Notes under the pieces: generated by a model
The model's input: the letters and a program-made list of their open reading frames with translations, nothing else
Database searches by the model: none
What the model was told of the DNA's origin: nothing
In this document: positions 7,983 through 14,450 of the stretch, in pieces
Numbering within the stretch: the stretch's first letter is position 1
Layout: each line of letters opens with the position of its first letter
Made by a program: the position numbers and the translations under genes
Source: Chthoniobacter sp.
GTDB lineage: Bacteria; Verrucomicrobiota; Verrucomicrobiia; Chthoniobacterales; Chthoniobacteraceae
Reading direction: 5' to 3'
Length of the DNA stretch: 17,037 nucleotides
NCBI GenBank assembly: GCA_025351065.1
Contig: JANXWQ010000170.1
Coordinates: forward strand, 1 to 17,037

Positions 7983-8735
7983 TTAGAGCGGGTTCAGCGT
8001 GACCGTTGAGGAGTCCTCGACCTTGTGTGTCGCGGGCGTGCGCATCAGCTCGGCGAACTGCTTCGCCCAGTCCTTGATCGACGTCCGCGCATGGCCGTAG
8101 GACGAAAGATCGCGCAGGCTGACGACCGAGAATTTATCCTGCTCGTTGTCCGCAAATTCCATGAGCACCTCGCCGGTCATGCTGTCGCGCAGTTTGCCTT
8201 CGAGCGCACAGTTGCCCTTGGTCGCGGGGGCCACCGCCGACCCGCCGGGCGCGCCGTAACGCACCATGTTGCCCACGACATTGGTCGGGTTCATCTCCAC
8301 GAGCGCCAGCTCCAGCACGAGCACGCCCGCGCCTTTTCCGCCGACGAGCTGGTAGCGCCCGCCCGGTGCATTGCGAAAGGCGGCGCCGAATTCATTGCGC
8401 ACAATCTCCGCCGTCTGCGCGACCGGACGATCCTTCGCCTTTGGCCCCTCCATGACCGTGACCAGCGGGCGGTCCACCGCGCGCAAATATTGCGTTGTCA
8501 CCGGGGAGATGCTGATGCCGCGATAATTGCCGCGCACCGCTTCAAACTTCGGGCTCTCCCAATACCCATTGAACGGGGCGCGCGCCCGGTGCGGGCGCAG
8601 TGCCGCGCCTTTGTCGAGAAAGGCGGAAGTCGGCAGCGTCTTGGCCTTGAGCCCTGAGGATGAGGTGGCGCAGCCGGCCGAAAAAACGGCGAGCACGGAA
8701 CCGAAAACGAAGGAGCGAACCAAACGAATATTCAT
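7983..8735 (-). CDS. DUF3313-like lipoprotein
   Basis: The 250-residue product has a type II signal peptide with lipobox FSAGC (Cys22), so it should be a lipoprotein. The mature region has the pattern of DUF3313 proteins: a SAFLDKGAALRP start, a YRGISISPVTTQYL segment, a mid-domain VLVLELALVEMNPTN strand and an ALEGKLRDSMTGEVLMEFAD strand. No biochemical role is established for the family to my knowledge. The assignment rests on remembered motif spacing. The start at 8735 is supported by the signal peptide. Confidence 0.8.
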   Translation of the reverse strand: MNIRLVRSFVFGSVLAVFSAGCATSSSGLKAKTLPTSAFLDKGAALRPHRARAPFNGYWESPKFEAVRGNYRGISISPVTTQYLRAVDRPLVTVMEGPKAKDRPVAQTAEIVRNEFGAAFRNAPGGRYQLVGGKGAGVLVLELALVEMNPTNVVGNMVRYGAPGGSAVAPATKGNCALEGKLRDSMTGEVLMEFADNEQDKFSVVSLRDLSSYGHARTSIKDWAKQFAELMRTPATHKVEDSSTVTLNPL

Positions 8736-8743
8736 GCCGCGTG

Positions 8744-8770
8744 CTTAGATCGCGCGCCGGATTTTGCCAA
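8744..8770 (-). promoter_or_regulatory. Candidate promoter of the DUF3313-like gene, possibly leaderless
   Basis: On the minus strand, TTGGCA (8770-8765; 5/6 to consensus) and TCTAAG (8749-8744; 4/6) are separated by a short 15-bp spacer. The -10 ends 8 nt before the ATG at 8735, the same distance as at 1950 and 16418. The short spacer lowers confidence. Confidence 0.3.
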
Positions 8771-8801
8771 GCGGATTGTGCCCCGCCCGTGCGGCACGCG
8801 A

Positions 8802-9248
8802 CTAATGGTCGTCGTCGTGCTTCTTCTTTTTCTTTTTGTGATCGTCGTCCTTCTTGTCGTGCTGATCTTCCCGCCGCTCCCGCTGGGCTTCGCGCAGCTC
8901 CCGTTCCTGGCGCTCCTTGTAGCTCTCCCCGTGCCGTCCCGGGGCCACCACATAACCGCCGCCATAGACCTGCGGACGGTCCTCGTAGTAGGCGCGCGGA
9001 CGATCCTGATAAACCGTGACCGGGCGCTCCCGGTAGTAATCGTTCGAGCGATCCTCCCGGTAGTATCCGCGCGGACGATCTTCGCGGTAGTAATTCGGCC
9101 GCCGCTCCACCACCACTTCCTGTTCGACGTAACCGCCGTGGTGAACGCGGCGCGGCTCGCGGTAGCCGGTGTCGGTTTCTTCATAAACACACCCGCCCAG
9201 ACAGGCGGACAGGGCGAGGAGCGGGAGGAAGGTTTTGGTCAGGATCAT
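8802..9248 (-). CDS. Small lipoprotein with YREDR repeats and Lys/Asp/His tail
   Basis: The 148-residue product has a signal peptide (MILTKTFLPLLALSACLGGC) with lipobox LGGC at Cys20, though Cys16 is also possible. The middle third is Tyr/Arg-rich with recurring YREDR or YxEDRP units (about residues 49-92). The last 25 residues are almost all Lys, Asp and His (for example HDKKDDDHKKKKKKHDDDH). I recognise no family. The ATG at 9248 is chosen because it begins the signal peptide; an extension to 9302 would bury it. The composition suggests a surface-exposed, disordered, metal- or polyanion-binding protein, but that is an inference. Confidence 0.7.
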   Translation of the reverse strand: MILTKTFLPLLALSACLGGCVYEETDTGYREPRRVHHGGYVEQEVVVERRPNYYREDRPRGYYREDRSNDYYRERPVTVYQDRPRAYYEDRPQVYGGGYVVAPGRHGESYKERQERELREAQRERREDQHDKKDDDHKKKKKKHDDDH

Positions 9249-9329
9249 GGCAGTGGGTCGGGTGGAGGCTGATTTCTCTTCACCATCATCTTCGTTTTTC
9301 AAACCGCATGCGCGCTTAAAAATCTTGGC

Positions 9330-10616
9330 CTATAAAAATTGGCTCGTCTCAGCTTTCAGCAAATCCTCGACCGTTTCGCGGCGTGAGATCATTTCCACGC
9401 GCCCGTCTTCCTCCAGCCAGAGCTGCGGGGCGCGGCCGATGGAGTTGTAATTCGACGACATCGCGTAGCCGTACGCGCCCGCGTCGCGCAGCGTGAGCAG
9501 GTCGCCAGCGACCGGGCGCGGGAGCATTCGCGGGGCGAGCAGCTCGCGGTCGTCGCGGGTGAAAATGTCGCCGCTTTCGCACAGCGGCCCGGCGATGACG
9601 ATGGGCTCGCGCGCCATGTTCGGGTCTTCGTCGTCGCGGCCGACAATGTCGATGGCGTGGTAGCTCCCGTACATCGCCGGACGCACGAGATCGACGAACC
9701 CCGCATCGACCATCGCGAAGGTCGCGCCGCTGCCTTTTTCATTCGTGCGCGTCTGTTTCACATCGGTCACGCGCGTGACCAGCGTGCAGCCCGGCGCCAC
9801 GTAGTAGCGGCCCGGCTCGATCTCCACGCGCAGCTCGCGCCGCGCCGCGGAGCACAGCCGGCGATGGCAGGTGTCGAAGAGTTCATGTAGCGGCTCCATC
9901 GGCACCTGCGCGCCGTGATCCTTGTAATTATGCGGGATGCCGCCCCCCAAGCTCACCGCTGCGAGGTCGGGAAAATGCGGCAGCAGCGCGACGAAATCCG
10001 CCGCGAGCCGCGTGAGATTTTCATGTAGCTCGGCAAACTGCGGCCCGCTGCCGATGTGCGCGTGGAGCATGGTCACGGCGAGGCCGGCGCGGGCGGCGGC
10101 GTCTTTGGTGGCAAGGAGGTCGTCGTGCCAGATGCCGTGCTTCGAGCTAGGTCCGCCGGTGTCGCACGAGTTCACATGGCCGTGGCCGAAGCCGGGATTC
10201 ACCCGCAGCGAAATCGGCCCGCGATATCCCGCGCGCACGAGGTCGGCGATCTGTCCCGGCGAGCCGATATTCGGCAGCACGCCGTGCTCGCGGATCACGT
10301 CGAGCGCATTGTCGCGGAAGACATCGGCGGTCAGGCAAATCACCGGCGGCGTGTGCCCGCCAGGATGCCCGGCGTGGAGCGCGCGCAGCACTTCATTGCC
10401 CGAAACCGCGTCGATCCAGATGCCCGCTGCGTGCATCTCGCGCAGCACTTTCGTCGCCGGACACGCCTTCATCGCGAAGCGCGCCTGAACACCGTCCGTG
10501 TTGGTCAAAAACTGGATGTCCGCGATGCGCTGGCGGATGACGCGGGCATCGTAGAGCCAGTACGGCGTGCCGACTTTTTCGGCGAGCGAGCGGAGGAGAG
10601 CGGGCGGATGGTGCAT
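9330..10616 (-). CDS. lysA: Diaminopimelate decarboxylase
   Basis: This PLP enzyme makes L-lysine from meso-diaminopimelate, the last step of lysine synthesis. The 428 residues show the fold-III decarboxylase signatures: FAMKACP with PLP lysine Lys50, HAHIGSG (185-191), GGGIP (224-228), EPGRYYV (267-273), LCESGD (345-350, active-site Cys and Glu) and GAYGYAMSSNYN (380-391). The PLP motif is FAMKACP rather than the usual YAVKANP. The start is fixed by MHHPPALLRSLAEK at 10616, preceded by CCC, and the gene is divergent from the esterase across a 117-bp gap. Carboxynorspermidine decarboxylase or another fold-III decarboxylase is the main alternative. Confidence 0.87.
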   Translation of the reverse strand: MHHPPALLRSLAEKVGTPYWLYDARVIRQRIADIQFLTNTDGVQARFAMKACPATKVLREMHAAGIWIDAVSGNEVLRALHAGHPGGHTPPVICLTADVFRDNALDVIREHGVLPNIGSPGQIADLVRAGYRGPISLRVNPGFGHGHVNSCDTGGPSSKHGIWHDDLLATKDAAARAGLAVTMLHAHIGSGPQFAELHENLTRLAADFVALLPHFPDLAAVSLGGGIPHNYKDHGAQVPMEPLHELFDTCHRRLCSAARRELRVEIEPGRYYVAPGCTLVTRVTDVKQTRTNEKGSGATFAMVDAGFVDLVRPAMYGSYHAIDIVGRDDEDPNMAREPIVIAGPLCESGDIFTRDDRELLAPRMLPRPVAGDLLTLRDAGAYGYAMSSNYNSIGRAPQLWLEEDGRVEMISRRETVEDLLKAETSQFL

Positions 10617-10698
10617 GGGAAAAGGGGAGCGACTCTGGCGCGACACCGCCCGCCGGGCAAGCGCGTCCGGCGGTTTCAAAAAAATCCTGATTTCGGAA

Positions 10699-10728
10699 TT
10701 GCCCGCGCCCTGCGAACCAGCGCAGTAT
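10699..10728 (+). promoter_or_regulatory. Possible promoter of the esterase gene
   Basis: TTGCCC (10699-10704) and CAGTAT (10723-10728) are 18 bp apart, with the -10 ending 5 nt before the ATG at 10734. The -10 matches only 3/6, so this is a weak call. Confidence 0.2.
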
Positions 10729-10733
10729 CCGCG

Positions 10734-11609
10734 ATGCCTCGTTTCCCCCACGCAGCCACCGTGCTCGCGATCCTTTCTGCCACAGCCTTTGCCGCCGATG
10801 ACTACAAGCTCGGCCCCGACTCCGAGCCGCAGGAGGTGCCGCATGGCGAGCTGAAAAAAGCCGTCTTCGACGCGAGCAAAATCTTCCCCGGCACCACGCG
10901 CGAATACCAAGTCTATATGCCGCGGCAGTACGACGCAGCGAAGCCCGCGTGCCTCATGGTTTTCTTCGACGGCGGCGGCTACGCCAAACCCGACGGTGGC
11001 ACGCGCGTGCCCGTGGTTTTCGACAATCTCATAGCAAAAAAAGAAATGCCGGTCACGGTCGCGGTCTTCATCAATCCGGGGAATATCAAGGCCGCGCAGC
11101 CCGGCGCGAAAGACGTGAGCAACCGCAGTTTCGAGTACGATTCGCTCGGCGATGCGAACGCGCGCTTTGTCATCGAGGAACTGCTGCCCGAGGCGACGAA
11201 GGGGCTGAACATTACGAAAGACCCGGCGGGCCACGCGGTCGCGGGGTTGAGCAGCGGCGGCATCGCCGCGTTCACCGTGGCTTGGGAGCGGCCGGATGAT
11301 TTCGGCAAAGTGGTGAGCTGGATCGGCAGCTTCACCAACATCCGCGGCGGCTACGCCTATCCCCCGCTCATCCGCAAATCGAAGGACGCCCCCAAGCCCC
11401 TGCGCGTCTTTTTGCAGGACGGCGCGGGCGACCTCGACAACCTCCACGGCAACTGGCCGCTCGCGAACCAGGACATGGCCGCGGCGCTGAAATTCGCCGG
11501 CTACGATTACCGCTTTGAGTTCGGCGACGGCGGCCACTCCGGCAAGCACGGCTCGTCCCTTTTCCCCGACACCATGCGCTGGCTCTGGCGCGACTGGCCG
11601 AAGGAATAA
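10734..11609 (+). CDS. Secreted alpha/beta-hydrolase, esterase-D/Fes-like
   Basis: The 291-residue protein has a signal peptide ending around AFA-AD (residue 20-21) and an alpha/beta-hydrolase domain of the putative esterase family (PF00756: esterase D, enterochelin esterase, antigen 85). The nucleophile is Ser173 in GLSSG. The probable acid is in FLQDGAGDLD (227-236) and the His is in GDGGHSGKHG (265-274, likely His268). YQVYMPRQYD and LMVFFDGGGY are the usual oxyanion-strand region. Related proteins in Planctomycetes and Verrucomicrobia often act on carbohydrate esters or siderophores, but the substrate is not readable here. The ATG at 10734 places the signal peptide correctly. Confidence 0.85.
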   Translation: MPRFPHAATVLAILSATAFAADDYKLGPDSEPQEVPHGELKKAVFDASKIFPGTTREYQVYMPRQYDAAKPACLMVFFDGGGYAKPDGGTRVPVVFDNLIAKKEMPVTVAVFINPGNIKAAQPGAKDVSNRSFEYDSLGDANARFVIEELLPEATKGLNITKDPAGHAVAGLSSGGIAAFTVAWERPDDFGKVVSWIGSFTNIRGGYAYPPLIRKSKDAPKPLRVFLQDGAGDLDNLHGNWPLANQDMAAALKFAGYDYRFEFGDGGHSGKHGSSLFPDTMRWLWRDWPKE

Positions 11610-11636
11610 GCGCCCACCATTTTCCAAAACCCTCCC

Positions 11637-11756
11637 ATGAACCACGCCCCCACCCGCCGCCCGCCGCGCTCGCAAAGCGACACCATTCAGGCCGTCCTTT
11701 TCGTGCTGCTCGTGGTCGCTGTGGTGTTCCTCATCTTCGCACGCACGCACGCCTAA
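11637..11756 (+). CDS. Possible 39-residue membrane peptide
   Basis: From the ATG at 11637 (preceded by CCTCCC) a short frame encodes a basic Pro/Arg-rich head of about 18 residues, then a hydrophobic helix (VLFVLLVVAVVFLIF) and a short RTHA tail. It lies 27 bp after the esterase stop, so it could be co-transcribed. The clear head-plus-helix design and CCC start context support a real gene, but 39 codons is too short to be sure. No family is recognised. Confidence 0.45.
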   Translation: MNHAPTRRPPRSQSDTIQAVLFVLLVVAVVFLIFARTHA

Positions 11757-11779
11757 GCGGACGCGGCGCGATAAATTCT

Positions 11780-11795
11780 GACTAGACGGACTAGA
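11780..11795 (+). promoter_or_regulatory. Direct-repeat operator upstream of the antitoxin gene
   Basis: GACTAGA occurs at 11780-11786 and again at 11789-11795, a 9-bp period, with AT-rich flanks (AAATTCT and TTTT). It lies 21 bp before the antitoxin ATG. Phd/YefM antitoxins usually repress their own promoter by binding short repeats, so an autoregulatory operator is a reasonable inference. The adjacent TAGATT (11792-11797) could be the -10 box. Confidence 0.5.
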
Positions 11796-11816
11796 TTTTC
11801 CGCCTGCGCTTGGGCC

Positions 11817-12059
11817 ATGAATTCCACCTGGCAATTGCAGGAGGCGAAAAGCCGCCTCAGCGAACTCGTCGAAACAGCCGCGCGCCAAGGCGCGCAGACG
11901 ATCACCCGGCATGGACGGCCGGTGGCGGTGGTCGTCTCGGCGGAAGATTTTGCGCGGCTCCAGCCGCGCCGCAAAACGGTGGAAGTCCTGCGCGAATGCC
12001 CGGAGCAGGGCCTGCTCGTCGAGCGCCTGCGCGACCGTCCGCGCGCGCTGAAGTTCTGA
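11817..12059 (+). CDS. Type II antitoxin, Phd/YefM family
   Basis: The 80-residue protein begins MNSTWQLQEAKSRLSELVET, and its RHGRPVAVVVSAEDFARLQP segment is the classic Phd/YefM DNA-binding N-terminal domain. The C-terminal 30 residues are the charged toxin-binding part. It would neutralise the adjacent PIN toxin and repress the operon. The start is supported by the motif beginning at residue 5. The toxin's GTG begins 3 bp after its stop. Since the toxin downstream is truncated, the antitoxin may now be an orphan. Confidence 0.9.
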   Translation: MNSTWQLQEAKSRLSELVETAARQGAQTITRHGRPVAVVVSAEDFARLQPRRKTVEVLRECPEQGLLVERLRDRPRALKF

Positions 12060-12062
12060 ACC

Positions 12063-12345
12063 GTGGGCTTTCTCGTCGATGCCAGCGTCCTCTGCGAAGC
12101 CACCCGCCCGCGGCCCGCGACCATGGTGCTCGCATGGCTGGACCGGCACGACGCCGCGCTGCACGTCTCGACCCTCACGCTCGCGGAAATCCTGAAAGGC
12201 ATTCACCTCCTCGCCTACGGACGCAAACGGCGCGTGCTGGAAAACTGGTTTAAGGAACTCGTCGCGAGTTTCGCCGGGCGCATCGTGCCCTTCGACGAGG
12301 ACGCCTGCCGCACCTGGGGCGCATTTTACGCCAAGCCGGCGGCTG
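12063..12345 (+). pseudogene. VapC-type PIN-domain toxin, 3'-truncated
   Basis: From the GTG at 12063 the frame reads MGFLVDASVLCEA, with catalytic Asp6, then STLTLAEILKGIHLLAYGRK with Glu42, followed by IVPFDEDACRTWGAFYAKPA. These are the first two-thirds of a VapC-like PIN ribonuclease. The C-terminal PIN motif expected next (L-P-x-x-D-A-L-I-A-A-T, carrying the remaining acidic residues) is absent. In its place the DNA encodes the end of a dehydratase in a different frame. Read through, the toxin frame continues as nonsense to a stop at 12579-12581. A protein made from this gene would lack the full metal site and is probably inactive. The GTG start is fixed by its position 3 bp after the antitoxin stop. 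Confidence 0.85.
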
Positions 12346-12570
12346 CGCGACGGCGACTTTATCACGCTCGATGTCGCGGCACGCTCGCTCACGCTGGAGG
12401 TTTCGGAAAAAGACCTCGCCGCCCGCCAAGCCGCATGGACACAGGCTCCGCGGCCCGTGCAGCGCGGCTACCTTTCGCTTTTTCTGAACGAAGTCACGCA
12501 GGCCGACGAGGGCTGCGACTTTCGTTTCCTCGAAGGCACCGCGCCCCCACCCGAGCCGGCGATCCACTAG
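12340..12570 (+). pseudogene. C-terminal fragment of an IlvD/Edd-family sugar-acid dehydratase
   Basis: Frame 1 from about 12340 to the TAG at 12568 encodes 76 residues: LRDGDFITLDVAARSLTLEV, then LAARQAAW, RGYLSLFLNEVTQADEGCDF and a C-terminal FLEGTAPPPEPAIH. This matches the last domain of IlvD/Edd dehydratases of the sugar-acid type (for example L-arabinonate dehydratase), whose ends carry ...RGY...V.QADEGCDFDFL.... It does not look like the biosynthetic IlvD end. No start codon or N-terminal part is present: the fragment begins inside the toxin gene. It is therefore a remnant joined by deletion or recombination, or an assembly chimera. Confidence 0.85.
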
Positions 12571-12580
12571 GAGGAATTTG

Positions 12581-12599
12581 AGTGCCGCGGCGCGGCACT
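12581..12599. terminator. Perfect hairpin between convergent genes
   Basis: AGTGCCGC-GGC-GCGGCACT is an exact 8-bp inverted repeat with a 3-nt loop, placed between the dehydratase fragment (plus) and the coiled-coil gene (minus). Neither side has a run of T, so it may be a weak or Rho-assisted bidirectional terminator. Confidence 0.45.
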
Positions 12600-12618
12600 G
12601 ACCGCACCCCGCGCGGCC

Positions 12619-13464
12619 CTACCGCGGCGCGACCGACGGTTTGCCAAACCACACCTGAAACTTTCGGGCACCGGCGGCGTGGTCGGCGTCGGTGGTGGGG
12701 TTGAGGTGGCAATCGGTCTGGCCGGACTGGGCGGCCACGAGCGCCTGGATGCGGGCGGCGTCGGCCTTGTCCTGCCCTTCGTGGAAGTAGCGGATCTCGG
12801 TGGCGTCCATTTTGCGGCCGGGGTTTTTCGCGAGCGAGGCGTCGAAGCCCGCGCCTTCCAGAATGGGCACGAGCGCCCTGGCGGTGTCGCGCTGGGTGTC
12901 GTCGGAATAGAAAAGATAGACGCGCGCCTTTTGCTCCGTCGCGGGCAGGCCTTTGTCGATCTCCTGCTCGATGCGCCCGAGGGTGCGGCCGAGCGTGGTG
13001 CGGATTTCGGTGAGGTCGGTTTCCACGGCTTCGCTGGCGTTGAGCTTCGAGGCTTTCGCCTTGATGGAACTGACTTCCGCGAGCAAGGGCGCGAGGCCGC
13101 CGATTTCGGCGCGCGCTTTGACGAGCCGCTGCTGCATGTCGTCGGCGCGGGCCTTGGCGGCTTTCTCCGCGGCCTGCGCGGTCTTCTCGGCGGCCTCGGC
13201 GGCGATGCGCTTGGCGTCGGCGTCGGCGACCTGCTGGTGCGCTTCGTTTTCACGCTGCTGGGTGGCGGCTTCGCGCTCGCCGATTTGCTGCGCGCGGGTC
13301 TGCCAGGTGGTCACTTCGTAGAGCGAGTAGAGCAGCCACAGCGCGCCTACGGCGGCGGGCACGAGGGCGATCAGGACCACGCGCTGGCGGAGGCGTTTTT
13401 CTTTGAGGTTGGCTTTGAAAAGCGCCTGTTCGAGATCGGCGTTGGGGGTGTTGAGTGCGGCCAT
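12619..13464 (-). CDS. Membrane-anchored coiled-coil protein with LytR_C-like C-terminal domain
   Basis: The 281-residue product has a cytoplasmic N-terminus, one membrane helix (about 28-48, VVLIALVPAAVGALWLLYSL), a long Ala/Glu/Arg/Gln coiled coil (about 55-170) and a compact C-terminal domain (about 180-275). The last part, RVYLFYSDDTQRDTARALVP then ILEGAGFDAS and ATEIRYFHEG, resembles the LytR_C fold (strand, helix, strand, with a conserved G-F at the helix end). This is a remembered pattern, not a proven match. It follows the TIR gene by 20 bp on the same strand, so the two are almost certainly one transcript and may form a membrane complex. GGAAACT precedes the ATG, the nearest thing to a Shine-Dalgarno site among the sites inspected. 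Confidence 0.75.
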   Translation of the reverse strand: MAALNTPNADLEQALFKANLKEKRLRQRVVLIALVPAAVGALWLLYSLYEVTTWQTRAQQIGEREAATQQRENEAHQQVADADAKRIAAEAAEKTAQAAEKAAKARADDMQQRLVKARAEIGGLAPLLAEVSSIKAKASKLNASEAVETDLTEIRTTLGRTLGRIEQEIDKGLPATEQKARVYLFYSDDTQRDTARALVPILEGAGFDASLAKNPGRKMDATEIRYFHEGQDKADAARIQALVAAQSGQTDCHLNPTTDADHAAGARKFQVWFGKPSVAPR

Positions 13465-13484
13465 AGTTTCCGGGTTGCTGCGTT

Positions 13485-14297
13485 TTATCCGACCATTTCC
13501 TCGGCGCGGCGCACGAGTGGTTCGCGCTGGCGGCTGGGCAAAGTTTCATCCGCGAGCCCGCTGCGCGTGTAGCGCAGGCCGAGGAGCCCCTGGCCGAGAA
13601 AGTCGATGCGCGCGCGGACGAGCAGCGCCTGGCAGGCGATGAAGCCGGCGAAGCCCGCGAGCAGCAGAAAATGGGTGAAGCCCAGGAACGCCGCCGGGAT
13701 GGCCAGCGCGCCGAGAGCGAGCGCGGCGAGGAACATCCAGCGGGCGAGCCGGCGCAGGTCGAGCAGGCTGGTGTGGCGGGTCTGGTTGGCGGCGTCGAGC
13801 GCGAGCAAGGCGGGCGGCGGCACCACGGGCTTGGCCGGCAGACTGGCGGGGCGGCCGAGGTGCAGCGCGACCTGGCGGGCGACTTCAGTCAGCTCGGCGT
13901 CGCGCTTTTCCAGGCCGAGTCCGTCGAGCGCGGCGCTGAGGTCGTGGGCGGCGTCCATGGGGTTGAGACCGGCGAGGTCGTAGAGGCAGTGGCTGGCCAG
14001 CACCCAGCAGATTTTCAGACCCTGCGCGCGCTCGCGTTCGAGCAGCGCGGGGAGTTTCGCGCGGGTGACAAAATCCGATTCGAGAAAAAGGTCGCTGACG
14101 ATCAGCAGCGCGACTTTGCGGCTGCCGAGGATCTCGGGCAGCTCGGCTTTCCAAGTGCCGCTGCCACGCAGCCGCCGCTCGTCCCAGACGACGATGCCCT
14201 CGCCGCCGGCCACCGGCTTGAGCGCGGTCTGGACGCGGTCGAGCCATTTCTTTTCGGGAAAGCAGCAGGCGATGAAAACTCCGGTGCGGGCGGACAT
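13485..14297 (-). CDS. TIR-domain protein with two C-terminal membrane helices, probably catalytically degenerate
   Basis: From MSARTGVFIACCFPEKKWLD the 270-residue product follows a bacterial TIR domain: LDRVQTALKPV, IVVWDERRLRGSGTWKAELP, KVALLIVSDLFLESDF and ICWVLASHCLYD. Two departures stand out. The usual F-I-S-Y-S-H-K-D start is FIACCFPE, and the glutamate expected in N-E-L-P-x-L-L (the probable NADase residue) is Lys81 in RAKLPALLER. Codon AAA lies at 14057-14055, one base from GAA. Two hydrophobic helices follow (about 187-205 and 208-228), then a short basic tail, so the TIR domain is tethered on the cytoplasmic face. It starts an operon with the coiled-coil gene. I chose ATG 14297, preceded by CCC, over upstream in-frame codons because the TIR strand begins at residue 7. 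The function is unknown. Confidence 0.8.
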   Translation of the reverse strand: MSARTGVFIACCFPEKKWLDRVQTALKPVAGGEGIVVWDERRLRGSGTWKAELPEILGSRKVALLIVSDLFLESDFVTRAKLPALLERERAQGLKICWVLASHCLYDLAGLNPMDAAHDLSAALDGLGLEKRDAELTEVARQVALHLGRPASLPAKPVVPPPALLALDAANQTRHTSLLDLRRLARWMFLAALALGALAIPAAFLGFTHFLLLAGFAGFIACQALLVRARIDFLGQGLLGLRYTRSGLADETLPSRQREPLVRRAEEMVG

Positions 14298-14450
14298 GGG
14301 ACGCGGAGCCTGCCACCGACTGGCAGTGGAATTCAACCCCCGGATTTTCGTGGGGAAAAACGCGGGCGGGCGCGGGCGCTTGCGCCGTCCCACGCGCTCT
14401 GGCACGCTGCGCTTTCTCACCCTCACCTTCACTTTCACCCATCACTCACT

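Noticed and set aside
5780..8002. 740-codon plus-strand open frame opposite icd
   Set aside because: It mirrors icd, has Arg/Gly/Ala-rich shadow composition and no motif; high GC creates such frames.
9330..12392. Very long minus-strand open frame extending lysA to 1020 codons
   Set aside because: Only the last 428 codons encode a protein; the upstream part lies antisense to the esterase and toxin-antitoxin genes and has a shadow composition.
12250..12567. 105-codon minus-strand frame across the toxin/dehydratase junction
   Set aside because: It is the shadow of the two real coding fragments.
14298..14450. Possible glmS ribozyme or riboswitch in the TIR-glmS gap
   Set aside because: There is no ribozyme core; only short GC hairpins (for example GGCGC-TT-GCGCC at 14375-14386) are present.
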